This document shows positions 1 through 8,089 of a stretch of 20,317 nt of DNA, in pieces. A program made the translations under genes and the position numbers. The notes beneath the pieces were generated by a model. That model did no database searches, was not told the DNA's origin, and saw only the letters and a list, made by a program, of their open reading frames with translations. The stretch's first letter is position 1. Each line of letters starts with the position of its first letter. This DNA comes from Euprymna scolopes (taxonomy: Eukaryota; Mollusca; Cephalopoda; Sepiida; Sepiolidae), in the NCBI GenBank assembly GCA_024364805.1, contig CM044500.1, forward strand, positions 117,522,502 to 117,542,818. The letters run 5' to 3'.

Positions 1-107
1 TGCATCTGTGTGAGTAGAGAATCCAAGCCAGTTTTTGTGCGGAACATTTGTTGATCCTCATTCACTCTTGGGCAATGCCAGGTCTCCCTGATAATATATA
101 TGCTAGC
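1..107 (+). repeat. 3' end of a dispersed repeat (family C) at the window edge
   Basis: The block with GCGGAACATTTGTTGATCCT, CATTCACTCTTGGGCAATGC and terminal TGCTAGC recurs at 9195-9272 (GTGGAATATTTGTTGATCAT, then GAGCAACGTCGGATGCCCC and CTGCTAGTT). Its last part recurs at 765-795. The copies share their right-hand end, so this looks like a fixed 3' terminus of an interspersed element. The superfamily cannot be told from the sequence. The copy is cut by the window edge on its left. Confidence 0.55.
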
Positions 108-764
108 CGCAGAACAAATATTCAAATAGTTAATAGAATTTGCTGTTTTGCACCACTTCTATAGCAGCCTTACAAGGTTAAGACATGTATACTTCAAAAT
201 CTTGTTTAAATTTAGATGAATCTGGATTCGAAAAATGATCAAATTTGGTACTTTAAAAAAATAAATAAAAATCTTGACATCTTGCTTAAATGGACTTTCT
301 GCATGATATCTAATAACTAAAGATCACATTTTATGCAAATCTTAATTATTTAAATTTCTAAATGGGAAGTTATGCTCGTATAATGCCCCCTCTCATCCCC
401 ACCCCATAACACTTAAATACTGAAAAGAAACTAAAATTTTGGGAACATTTCTTAACTGATTTTTAGTACATACAGTTAAAAATCTATATATTAATACGAT
501 AGTGTGTGTGTGTTATTTTGTGTGGCACACTTACATCTTTTTTCTTCCGAGCTACTTTCGTTTACTTGTTATGACGAATTCTTAGTAAAATTATTTATTA
601 CAAGAAATGGAAGGTCATAAGTTTTGGTTTCGATTCAAGCTGATGTACCAAAGTCATATAAATATATATTTTTATTTTTGAAATCACAATTTTATAATAT
701 GAGAATCGATAGAAAATTGCCTCTATAATTATATACGAAATCTGCATATTTAAGTGTATTTTAT

Positions 765-795
765 GACCGTGCTACGCCGGGCGTCCCTGCTAGCT
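765..795 (+). repeat. Family C 3' terminus, short copy
   Basis: GCTACGCCGGGCGTCCCTGC followed by TAGCTT matches the terminal part of the repeats ending at 107 and 9272. The ACGCCGGGCGT stretch is a short imperfect palindrome. The AT-rich sequence before it (640-764) may belong to the same element, but no counterpart in the other two copies was recognised. From 108 to 764 nothing else was seen apart from A+T-rich intron sequence and a short (GT)n run near 502-512. Confidence 0.45.
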
Positions 796-1009
796 TAGAT
801 AAATACTTTTGCAGTTTTAACAAAAGAGTTACAATAATATCAGGGCATCTCCATTTATGCTAAACATTGATAAAATGCCAACTTCAATATATTATGCATA
901 AGGTAATTAGATTTATCTGTAATTGATGTTTGCAAATAATTTTCAGACGAGCTCATTACGTTTGATTGTATCACCATATTGATCGATTTCACTTTCAAAA
1001 AGGACTTAC

Positions 1010-1075
1010 CCGGAAATTTTCTTTGATCCATAAAGACTGGTTTAAATAATTTTCTTTTTCATAATCATCAATTGC
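1010..1075 (-). CDS. DNAJC25: DNAJC25 internal coding exon (W-I-K-E-N block)
   Basis: This 66-nt exon encodes 22 residues, AIDDYEKENYLNQSLWIKEN plus FR. It matches the human region that reads [27 protein letters not shown] is the diagnostic core. The acceptor is TATTTTCCAG|GCAATT and the donor CCGG|GTAAGT; it enters and leaves in phase 0, consistent with the end of exon 4455-4260. The remaining C-terminus expected for the family, a lysine/arginine-rich tail with a GPG motif, was not found between 1009 and 1 on this strand. At least one more coding exon must lie left of the window. It is too short for an ORF scan, so recognition depends on motif and splice signals. Confidence 0.92.
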
Positions 1076-1192
1076 CTGGAAAATATAAACAGAGATTCAG
1101 ACAAAGAAAGGGCAAAGTAAAAAATTTCCCACAAAATGCGTTGAGCAGTTTTACTTAGAATTTTTTTGTTCATCTTTTTCATTTACTAGGAG

Positions 1193-1216
1193 ACTGCCAC
1201 TATGCAATGTGGCAGT
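1193..1216. repeat. Perfect 8-bp stem hairpin
   Basis: ACTGCCAC and GTGGCAGT are exact inverse complements separated by the 8-base loop TATGCAAT. The site is 118 bp downstream (minus strand) of the splice acceptor of exon 1075-1010, so it lies in that intron. No matching second copy or known element was recognised. The stem is too short for a microRNA precursor. Confidence 0.5.
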
Positions 1217-1826
1217 ACGGAGTGTGTAAATATCTCCACTAGATAATCTGTAAAAAGTTGAATATCAAATACAGCAACAAGTCCTGGCAACATGTTTATC
1301 AGAAAGAACAGTTGGAAATAAGTTATACACCATCCACTATGACTATGAAATTCCTGCAGCTACATACTAAGAAAAATGAAGCTATTATACCTGACAGTGA
1401 TATATTGGACAAGAAGAAAGAAGCAACCTTAGTAGAAGCTAGTGTTTCTAATGATGCCGAGTTAAACAGATCTAAGAGGGAAAGATAACAAAACACCAAT
1501 GTCTTATGTAGGTCATATGAAAAGAAACAGGAATCTTAAGACCTCCATCATTCAAGTAATTATAGGAGAACTGAACTCATGAAAAAGAGTAAAAAAAAAA
1601 CTACCAGGTGAACCAAGTGCAAGAGAGATTTAAACAATTGCACATAAAGGAATGGTTAGAATCTTAAAAAGATCTCTCGGTTGGAATGTATGAGATAGTG
1701 GGTGAATGTTTGGCATTTGGTAGAATGCTCCATCCCATCTAGAACAAGATGGTAAAAAATAAAAAAAATAGAAAGTTTTCTTAACCACTTTAAAAAATGA
1801 ATTATTGTCAGAACCATGTTTCATCT

Positions 1827-1870
<44 letters not shown>

Positions 1871-2108
1871 AGCAAAATGTATGTGTGTGTTTGCATGCCT
1901 GCCAAAAATTTTCGACACACAACGGATTCTCACAAGATTGGTATAGTTTTGAAGCTCAATCCTTTGGATGACAAATATCAAAAAAAAATTGGCCAAAAAC
2001 ATTCATTTCTTCACCCTCAACTGAGCAAGTTTTTACAAGAAGGGGTCGTTTTTGTGTTGACATTTTCGCAAGTCATTGTCTCTATTGGATTGACTATGCT
2101 TAATTTCA
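1217..2108. other. Unclassified intron sequence with an (AT)n tract
   Basis: This part of the 3,184-bp DNAJC25 intron shows no recognisable gene. An open frame at 1258-1488 starts at TTG and has no recognised relatives, so it is not called. An alternating AT tract occupies 1837-1867. Short A-runs are scattered throughout. Confidence 0.6.
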
Positions 2109-2129
2109 ATGCCTGCGACTTCTGGTTGT

Positions 2130-2216
2130 GCTATGGAGGCATCAGTTAAGACGTTACGTTTTTTTAACCTTTTTTTCTCCTTCACGTTACGGGTTCAAAC
2201 CTGCCTGCCTACTACC

Positions 2217-2254
<38 letters not shown>
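2130..2254 (+). repeat. tRNA-derived SINE-like head followed by a poly(T) run
   Basis: GGCATCAGTTAAGACGTT resembles a tRNA A box plus the 'TTAAGACGTT' stretch common in tRNA-derived SINEs. About 35 bases later GGGTTCAAACC resembles a B box (GGTTCRANNCC), so box order and spacing suit an internal Pol III promoter. A T-rich insertion separates the boxes, and a 36-base poly(T) run at 2219-2254 follows. The cytosine-rich stretch after it, to about 2400, was not identified. The copy is clearly degenerate and no folded cloverleaf is claimed. Confidence 0.4.
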
Positions 2255-2258
<4 letters not shown>

Positions 2259-2840
2259 ACCTCTCTCCCTCCGGGCTGCCTACTGTTGTTTTGATTACTC
2301 CTACTCCTCCCCTGCTATTACCACTATTTTTCCACACACCCTTAGGGTTCCTTACTACACCACCTCTACACACTCGGGCAAGGTACCACCTCCAAAAAAG
2401 CAAAAAATCTGTCTGCCTACACTACCAGAGTTATAAAATTCAGGAGTCAATTCTTTTTTGTGTAAAAATCATACAGCAAATTAGAGGGGGGGGGGGAGAA
2501 ATCACAGTATATTATGTTACTATTCCATTTTGTAACAAGTATTTTTGGACATTTCCTGAAACCATAAAAATAAAAAATATGAGATCCCAAGAAAATTTGG
2601 GAAGGGAGTCGACTACCGATTGGATTCTCGTGAAATGTTTACCAGAGATACATTTTAGGATGACAAAGTCCTCCATAGAATTTTGGGAAGTAATCTGTTT
2701 GGTTCAAAAGTTTTAATCTGTAAGTGGACACTTCAACAGCAGCAATAACGTGTCAAGAGATTAAAGAAGACTTCTCCAGTAAGTTAACAGGCTCATCACA
2801 CGGAAAAAAAAAACAAGACTTAAAATGGAGCTTGAGAAGT
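2255..2840. other. Unclassified intron sequence (pyrimidine-rich block and G-run)
   Basis: A CT-rich block runs to about 2400, and a run of nine or more G lies near 2486-2495. Open frames in this stretch have low-complexity translations and are not called. No repeat partner inside the window was recognised. Confidence 0.5.
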
Positions 2841-2844
2841 TTTA

Positions 2845-2995
2845 GTTTCATTTTTTTAGGTCATATCAACCCATTTTAGGTAATTTAATGTCGTATCCAA
2901 TCATGTTCATAAAATAGTCTGTTTCAAGTTCTTAATATCTTCCAATATTTATTCATGATGTTTGCTTTAATTTTTTACATCCTGTCGAAAAATTT
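2845..2995 (+). repeat. Family A repeat ('GGCATATCAACC' element), diverged copy
   Basis: The succession GTCATATCAACCCATTTTAG, GTAATTTAATGTCGTATCC and a T-rich stretch ending in a 'CTTCCAATATTTATTCATG' segment parallels the copies at 16450 and 13385-13510 (minus). In those the order is GGCATATCAACCCTTTTCGG, GTTATTTAATGCCGAATCC, then a 'TATCTTCAAAATATTTGTTC' type segment. Six copies or part copies of this family occur in the window. Its class is unknown. Confidence 0.6.
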
Positions 2996-3484
2996 CCTAA
3001 TATAGATCTAAAGAGCTAACAGACATTTTTCATTTTAATATTCATAATGCCTTTACTTTTGGACAAACTTATGACTTGAAAGTGCTTTAATATGTTACAG
3101 GACTAATTAATCATCGTCAGCAGGAGAGTTTTTTTTTTTCTTTCTAAATAACACACATATAAAAAAAAAAAAAAAATTGTCTAACTATTATGAAAATGAT
3201 GAACTATTGAAATAAGTATAGTGCCCAGATGTAAGTCTCTTACAAGAACTGGTAATTTCTCTTTTGTTGGGAAAAAGAAAATATCTACATACTTCACAGG
3301 ATTTAGATGTTTTTCTTGAGTGTTCTCAGATTTTAAACTGAATTTGTTATGAACTAAGAGCTTTACTCTCTTATAACCGTTTGTCCATAATATTTCAATT
3401 AACTTGAATAGAAAAACTAATGATGTAATTTTAAACAAGAAATGAGTAAACAAACCCGAAACAAACATAACACTGGTATTATTT

Positions 3485-4006
3485 GATTTCTTCGGACTAC
3501 TGTTATAATGTTGCATGTTATTTGCTCAACATTTCAATCCATGTAATCTCTGACCTTATTTGGTGTATCTGGTTGAACTCATTAATCTTCCTGTCGAACT
3601 CTGGAATCTGCATGGAATTGCAAACGGAACTCTTTAATCCATGGGGCAAGCATGCTCTAATTCCAGCTGCCATGACTGGATAGAAGTTCAAAGTAATTAA
3701 TAATTGCATTTTGAGAGTTGCCCGCATTAAGAATGGAGTCTCCAACCTCCAGAAGAATAACTTTTACAACTGAATTTTACCAACTACTCTATCCACTGTG
3801 CAACAGGTTCACACAGACCCAACTATGGCTAACAGAATGAGAGCATGCTAATTCCGTAGATTAAATAAAGGGTTCCATTCAAAATTCTATGCAGATTCCC
3901 CACAGAGTTCAACAAGATACACCTGAAGAAGGTTAGAGATTACATCAACTGAAAATTTGTGTACATAACACTTAAAATAAGAACAGTAATCCGATAAATC
4001 CAAATA
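3485..4006 (-). mobile_element. Foldback element with long inverted arms and a tRNA-like centre (copy 1)
   Basis: The left arm (about 3485-3672) and right arm (about 3815-4006) are inverted, diverged copies of about 190 bp. Paired landmarks are TTCTTCGGACTACTGTTA against the inverse of AACAGTAATCCGATAAATCC; GAACTCTGGAATCTGCATGG against the inverse of the GCAGATTCCCCACAGAGTTC block; and AGCATGCTCTAATTCC against the inverse of GAGAGCATGCTAATTCC. Between the arms, on the minus strand, lies a tRNA-like segment. Its A box region is CACAGTGGATAGAGTAGTTG (3800-3781) and its B-box-like sequence GGTTGGAGACTCC (3747-3735). A second member lies at 6563-6975 in the opposite orientation. Structure suggests a non-autonomous element; no protein is encoded. 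It is old, as the arms differ at many sites. Confidence 0.7.
3730..3812 (-). other. tRNA-like core inside the foldback element (copy 1)
   Basis: The minus strand reads CCTGTTGCACAGTGGATAGA, then GTAGTTGG, then about 30 bases later GGTTGGAGACTCC. This fits the positions of a tRNA D-arm (A box) and T-arm (B box). The homologous segment at 6657-6735 keeps both boxes, with GGTTCAATTC in place of the B box. The fold is not a proper tRNA, so this is a tRNA-derived promoter-like module rather than a tRNA gene. Confidence 0.5.
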
Positions 4007-4259
4007 ATCAATCCTTATAAAAAAAAAAATTAAAAAATCCAAACCATAAAAATTCGTTTTTCAGATTCTGCAATAATGTCATGGTTCCAGAATCGGGCAG
4101 TTGAGCAGGACGTAGTTGTGAATCTGATTACCTTTTGTAACATATAATGAAAAAGATCACTGCAAATGATTAATATCACAATATATGTGGTAAGATTATA
4201 ATAACTTATTATTCAGTGTGAATGCGTAGGTTATAAGACTCAAGTGGCTTGCTTCTTAC
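4007..4259. other. Intron flank before exon 4455-4260, unclassified
   Basis: No repeat partner or coding potential was recognised. It contains an A-run near 4018-4029 and otherwise ordinary AT-rich intron sequence up to the GTAAGA donor. Confidence 0.5.
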
Positions 4260-4455
4260 CTCCCACTGCGTGTTTCCACATTTCATGTATCTCTTTATTA
4301 AGTAAAGTTTTTCTTCTCGGCCGTACTCTTCCCGCTTGATAGAGAATTTCCATATCCATCGAATATACCAGATCAAGTATCGCAGTAGATAATAAGGACT
4401 AAGTATCAACTGTATCCATAAAACATCTGTGATTTCTGGTTTACTGAAGCCGCCT
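4260..4455 (-). CDS. DNAJC25: DNAJC25 internal coding exon (second hydrophobic segment)
   Basis: After one base completing the arginine codon, this 196-nt exon encodes 65 residues starting GGFSKPEITDVLWIQLI. It continues with a hydrophobic and aromatic stretch (LLRYLIWYIRWIWKF) and then REEYGREEKLYLIKRYMK. The human counterpart reads GGYQKPQICDLLLFQ, then IVWYCRWIYNF, then GKEYGEEERLYIIRKSMK. The hydrophobic run fits a second membrane-associated segment of DNAJC25, and the conserved EEYG..E..YLI block follows it. The acceptor is TTTTTACCTACAG|AGGC and the donor GGAG|GTAAGA, leaving phase 0. An open frame runs on past the donor into the intron (to 4209), but those added residues (VRSKPLESYN) do not look like the family, so the splice site is preferred. 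Confidence 0.96.
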
Positions 4456-4875
4456 CTGTAGGTAAAAAAAGATCAATAATTGGGTAAAGTTTTACCAGAT
4501 ATACATATAATTACATATTATACGTTTGATAATTTAAATAGATTTCCACTCATGTTAAAAATAAAGAGCATACATAAAAGGTGTTATAACTGTTAACAGC
4601 TGTTTCAAAGCAATGTTTATTTTAAGTCACACAATGAAACATTAATTTTTTCAAACACCAGATCATCAGAACAGAATTTATATTGGCACTCTGTAAAAAA
4701 TGTCCCCCAAAAAGTTGTCTCAGAACAATCATAAGAGTAGATTTATCATCAAATACCTTGCTAAAAAAGAAAAAAAATCATTACTAGTGGGGCCCATATA
4801 TTATTTAATTGGAATTCATTATTGAGATGAATATTATTTATTAATTGCAGACTTATCTTCATATTTTCTTAGATG
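4456..4875. other. Start of the 12.6-kb intron, nothing recognised
   Basis: Apart from the pyrimidine-rich acceptor tract (read on the minus strand as TTTTTTTACCTACAG), the stretch is AT-rich and holds no recognised repeat, RNA or coding signal. Confidence 0.5.
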
Positions 4876-4880
4876 TTGTT

Positions 4881-4930
4881 TCATGATGTTTCGGCCAACT
4901 ATTCCTCTGGCCTTCGTCAGGTGGTAAACG
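4881..4930 (-). repeat. Element end carrying a hammerhead-like core
   Basis: On the minus strand the order is CTGACGA (4920-4914), AGGCC (4913-4909), a 12-base loop, GGCC (4896-4893), GAAA (4892-4889) and C. This is the conserved order of a hammerhead ribozyme core (CTGANGA, stem II, GAAA). The same layout occurs in the foldback arm at 6892-6924. No matching stem I or convincing stem III was found nearby, so self-cleavage is not claimed. No second element end was recognised, so this may be a solitary end of a related element. Confidence 0.5.
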
Positions 4931-5049
4931 TGATGGGATAGGAACTCTGAATCTCCTAACTGCATTCTCAGCAATTACTGCCACACAACAATTATTTTTG
5001 TTATGTGAAATGTAATTTAAGACGATTTGTAATCATAACTGAACAATGA

Positions 5050-5075
5050 ATGTCTGGTCGGATCAGACCAGACAT
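5050..5075. repeat. Perfect 10-bp stem hairpin
   Basis: ATGTCTGGTC and GACCAGACAT are exact inverse complements around the 6-base loop GGATCA. The sequence is intronic, and no T-run, gene or second copy beside it suggests a function. Confidence 0.6.
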
Positions 5076-5180
5076 ATCAGCTCTAATACTCTGTTGGTGA
5101 GATTTAACAAATCTTAGTAAACGTTTGACAATCCATCAGCAATGTTGATTTAAACTCAGAGAGGAGCAACTTTTAGATTG

Positions 5181-5240
5181 TAAAAAAAAAAAAGAAAAGA
5201 AAAAAGAAAAGAAAAAGAAAGAAGAAAGAAAGAAAAAGAT
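5181..5240. repeat. Purine-only (A/G) simple sequence tract
   Basis: A tract of about 60 bases made almost wholly of A with regularly placed G (AAAAG and AAAGAAG units). This is a degenerate simple repeat. Confidence 0.8.
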
Positions 5241-5289
5241 AGAAAACATTCAGAAATCTTAAAATGGAAAACTAATGAAAAAATAGGAC

Positions 5290-5578
5290 GATTGGTTTGA
5301 GTGTTTTGTTTTATGGCATATCAACCCTTTTTTGTTTAATGCTGGATCTATTAATTTTGAAAGAAGTTTTTTATACTTCAAATGTTTTCATATCTTCATG
5401 GTATTTTATTTGGTTGTTTTGTATTGTAGAGAAAAAACGTTTTTGACCTTACACAACATGATTGAGTTTTACAAAGAGAAAGGAAAAAAAGATAACACCA
5501 ATGTTTGGTGCATTTTAGATCATGAAGCCGATATCTTCAGACATGATCTGGTAGCACAAAAAAAATAAATAAATAAAT
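5290..5578 (+). repeat. Family A repeat, copy containing both conserved ends
   Basis: The left end TTTTATGGCATATCAACCC and right end GCCGATATCTTCAGACATGA, then TCTGGTAGCAC, both match the longer copy at 16450-16955 (TTTTACGGCATATCAACCC; GCCAATATCTTCAGACAGCC, then TGATCTGGTAGCGCC). Shared ends show that both halves belong to one element; the interiors differ in length. The copy ends in a run of A and an (AAAT)n tail (5560-5580), as expected of a retroposed sequence. The 5332-5568 open frame is part of the repeat and is not a gene. Confidence 0.65.
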
Positions 5579-5864
5579 AAAAAGATGAGAAGCACTTGAA
5601 AAGAATCCCAGTCCATGAAAAAAAAATCATCTGACACTATGCACATAGAGAAAGAAAGGAGTGTCTTTTCCCATCATCATGGAAGACGAGTTCTTGCTGT
5701 GAATGTCTTACAATGAGGAACCAAAGATTGTAAAAATAAACAAAAAAAAAAAAACCCAACAAAAATACAAATTAACGTCTCTTCTGTAAATAAGAGGCTG
5801 TAGGGAAGGAAAGAAATCACCCACCAGATGTAGCAACAGGATTCCTTTTTTTGGACATATCCAA

Positions 5865-5950
5865 TTTTTTTTTTTTTTTTTTTTTACATAGGCATAACCA
5901 CTGAACAAGGCCCAGAGACCACTCGAGGATAAGGGTTAAGAGTGTACAGT
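5865..5950 (-). mobile_element. LINE 3' tail fragment with poly(A), minus strand (family L1)
   Basis: Read on the minus strand, CTTATCCTCGAGTGGTCTCT then GGGCCTTG matches the 3' end of the copies at 14250-14300 (CTTATCCTCGAGTGGTCTTC) and 10250-10300. It is followed by the plus-strand poly(T) run 5865-5885, which is this copy's poly(A) tail. It is strongly 5'-truncated, and only about 65 bases of element are recognisable. 'L1' here is only this report's label, not the mammalian L1 clade. Confidence 0.6.
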
Positions 5951-6560
5951 AGTCAATTGGACAATATAGTAATCGTTAGTAATGGAAATTTGGTAAATTT
6001 GTTAACTTAAGTGAAATGACTCAAGAACTTGTTTACGTTGAACTTGAAGACAACTATATTGTAGTCAATTCTTATATAGATAGAGAATTTGATACTTATT
6101 CAAAAACATATCTACAACAGAGTTGGTTCTAGAATGTCATCAAGAATACACAAGTCAGACAAGTCAACAAAAGACATAGGTAGCATAGTAGGTGGGCAAG
6201 AATTACAGTGCCTCCTTTTACTGGTCATTATTGCTAGAATTTCTGGTTGCTTCACACTTTCAACGAGGCCAAACAGAAGAGATCACCCTCATGCTCTCTA
6301 TCCAAAAGGTTTTATAATAAAACAAACTTTTTTGTAGTGTTGACAAGAACAACTGAAACCCTGAATATGTTTATTTTCTTTGGGTCGAGTGTCACTTCAT
6401 TTTTCTTTCATATGGAAAAAAAAGAGGTGCTTGTTAAAGGTCAGTTTATGTTTATTTGTAGAGCTGGAGGATTGACCTTTGCAAAATTGGATAAATCAGA
6501 AACTTTGTCTCTTAATTTTTTTTTTTTTTTTTTTTTAGATGAAGGTTGATTATCACGATT
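5951..6560. other. Unclassified intron sequence
   Basis: No gene, repeat partner or RNA was recognised. Open frames at 6089-6337 and 6247-6549 overlap in two frames and lack recognised motifs. The latter runs into a T-run (6519-6536) and a phenylalanine-only end, so neither is called. Confidence 0.5.
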
Positions 6561-6562
6561 AC

Positions 6563-6975
6563 TTGGATCCTTCAGACTACTGTTCTCATCTTCAGTATCA
6601 TTTTCACAACCTTTCAGTCGATGTAACCTTCTTCAGGTGCATCTTGTAGAAGAATAAGGACCTGTAGCATAGTGGATATAGTACTTGGTAAAATTCAGTT
6701 GTAGAGTTACACCGGTTGAAGGTTCAATTCTTAGTGTGGATAACGCTCAAAAATACAATTGCGAATCACTTAGGATGGTTGACAGAACGAGAACATGCTA
6801 CCCTACTATGGATTAAATAAAGGGCTCTGTTTGAAATTATGAACAGATTTCAAAGTTAGACCAAAAGATTCCAGAGTTCAACAGGATATACCTGAAGAAG
6901 GTCAGAGGTTACATTGACCGAAACATTGTGAAAATAACATTCAAAATGAAAACAGTAGTCCGAAGAATCCAAATA
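6563..6975 (+). mobile_element. Foldback element with inverted arms and a tRNA-like centre (copy 2)
   Basis: The left arm (6563-6650; TTGGATCCTTCAGACTACTG) pairs with the inverse of the right arm (about 6885-6975; CAGTAGTCCGAAGAATCCAA). A longer right arm (ATTAAATAAAGGGCTCTGTT) matches the arm of copy 1 but has little left-hand partner here. The tRNA-like centre is on the plus strand, opposite to copy 1. The right arm holds CTGAAGA, a stem AGGTCA/TGACC with a 10-base loop, and GAAA (6892-6923), the order of a hammerhead core. No protein is encoded. It is diverged and non-autonomous. Confidence 0.7.
6657..6735 (+). other. tRNA-like core inside the foldback element (copy 2)
   Basis: TAGCATAGTGGATATAGTAC (A-box-like, about 6665-6684) is followed 33 bases after TTGG (6685-6688) by GGTTCAATTC (6721-6730, B-box-like). 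The same two blocks occur in the same order in copy 1. Sequence between the boxes (AAAATTCAGTTGTA) is also shared. A cloverleaf is not obvious, so it is best read as a tRNA-derived Pol III promoter module. Confidence 0.55.
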
Positions 6976-6999
6976 TGAATAATCAGAAATTTTGTTTAT

Positions 7000-7120
7000 C
7001 AGTTTTTACAGTCTATCAATCATTTTCGGATCATTTAATGCTGAATTGTGGCATTTCAAGAAAAGTTTTTATGCTTAAAGTTCTTAACATCTGTAGATAT
7101 GTAATAATGTTTGGTATTTG
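7000..7120 (+). repeat. Family A repeat, partial copy
   Basis: CTATCAATCATTTTCGGATC then ATTTAATGCTGAATTGTGGC parallels the family A sequence ATCAACCCTTTTCGGGTTAT then TTAATGCCGAATCC. The following AAGAAAAGTTTTTATGCTT also matches the GGTAAAAGTTTTTG segment of the 13385-13510 copy. It is directly followed by a block shared with 8090-8165. Confidence 0.5.
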
Positions 7121-7188
7121 TGCAGAATTTGAACCAGACATAACTAACTGTCCGTTCAGCTTTGCTCAGAGCAGGACATCATGCATTT
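7110..7188 (+). repeat. Repeat block E, left copy
   Basis: TTGTGCAGAATTTGAACCAG then ACATAACTAACTG and CTTTGCTCAGA recurs on the minus strand at 8163-8090 (TTGTGCAGAATTTGAACCAG, ACATAACTAATTG, TTTTGCTCAGA). The first 20 bases are identical. The two copies face each other about 0.9 kb apart and enclose the palindrome at 7774-7923. Identity of the element is unknown. Confidence 0.65.
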
Positions 7189-7259
7189 GGGTTTGACTAT
7201 AATCTGATCTAAGGTGCCAATCAGCCAATCAATGCGCAGCAAAGGAGCAGACAATCTTT

Positions 7260-7580
7260 GGGGAAAATTTTTGAAGAAAAAAAAAAAATCAATAAATTAA
7301 GTAAACATTGCAACTTCAAATGGCCATTCTAACAACTTTATACAAGATGAATATCTCCACCTTGGATCAACAGCTGCAGACACCAGAAGATGTTGTTTTT
7401 GGCAATGCTCCATTTTAAACCATATCTCAGAAAGCTACCCAGTTGGCAAAGTTTCTTCAATGTCCACTATCTCTTCTTACCCCATTTTGACATCATTTGA
7501 TGCAACCATAGAAAAGCTTACCTAATCCTAAGGAAATATCCCGGTTGTCTTAATGTATTTAAAAAAAAAAAAAAAAAAAA
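7260..7580. other. Moderately complex intron sequence ending in poly(A), unidentified
   Basis: The stretch from about 7310 to 7550 is less AT-biased than its surroundings and ends at a 20-base A-run near 7561-7580. Short open stretches exist in two frames, for example residues QLQTPEDVVFGNAPF, but each is soon interrupted. A 3' fragment of an unknown retroposon is possible; no family was recognised. Confidence 0.4.
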
Positions 7581-7773
7581 ACCCGGCTGTCCATCCTCCA
7601 GGAAAAAAACTTGTTAATGAAAAGAAATAAAAATAAATAAAAGTTTACTTCACATTAGTTACAAAAATAAAGAAAAAAAATACATGAAAAACACAAAGTG
7701 CTTTTTTAAAAACTTGAAAAACACAAAAAAAGTTGTCATCTTATTAATTTTGTTCAATTTTGTTTGTAAAAAA

Positions 7774-7923
7774 AAAAAAAAAAAAATGGTTGAAAAAGAA
7801 AAAAAATACAACTTAGATGTTTATTTTTTTTCACTGAAAAAAATTTAACAAATTTTTTTTAGTGAAAAAAAAATAAACATCTAAGTTGTATTTTTTTTCT
7901 TTTTCAACCATTTTTTTTTTTTT
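7774..7923. repeat. Nearly perfect 150-bp palindrome
   Basis: Left arm 7774-7846 and right arm 7850-7923 are inverse complements with one mismatch (in CACTGAAA against CACTAAAA) and one single-base length difference in a T/A run, around a loop of three bases (AAC). Central landmarks are TACAACTTAGATGTTTATT and its inverse AATAAACATCTAAGTTGTA. The outer ends are an A-run on the left and a T-run on the right. It encodes no protein. Such a tight foldback could extrude a cruciform, or it could be a local inverted-copy artefact of replication or sequencing. Confidence 0.9.
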
Positions 7924-8089
7924 AAGAAAAAACAGAAATTGTTACGATAAGTCATTGTTTCTTTTTTATTTTTGTTATATTTTTATTTATGTATTTATTT
8001 TTTCTGATGATTTTATTTAGAGGTTTTCTGTAGTCCTTTTCTTGAATAGCATTGTTACGCTTTGATGCTCGGCGAAAGCTGGCGGTTGA

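Noticed and set aside
1-1009. Terminal DNAJC25 exon with the basic GPG-containing tail
   Set aside because: No minus-strand sequence resembling the expected KRYRRWMK...GPG tail was found; it must lie outside the window.
1258-1488. 76-codon open frame on the plus strand
   Set aside because: It starts at TTG, has no recognised motif, lies antisense in the DNAJC25 intron and ends without splice context; its composition is like the surrounding sequence.
1837-1867. Possible promoter-like TATA tract
   Set aside because: It is a pure (AT)n microsatellite inside an intron with no gene start nearby.
4209-4259. Extension of the exon 4455-4260 reading frame to a stop
   Set aside because: A strong GTAAGA donor follows the conserved sequence, the extra residues do not resemble DNAJC25, and the next exon (1075-1010) joins in phase with the expected residues.
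6089-6549. Two overlapping plus-strand open frames
   Set aside because: They have no recognised domains, use mutually overlapping frames, and the second ends in a T-run translated as phenylalanines.
6657-6735. Functional tRNA gene
   Set aside because: A and B boxes are present, but acceptor and anticodon stems do not pair convincingly, and the segment recurs as the core of a repeat.
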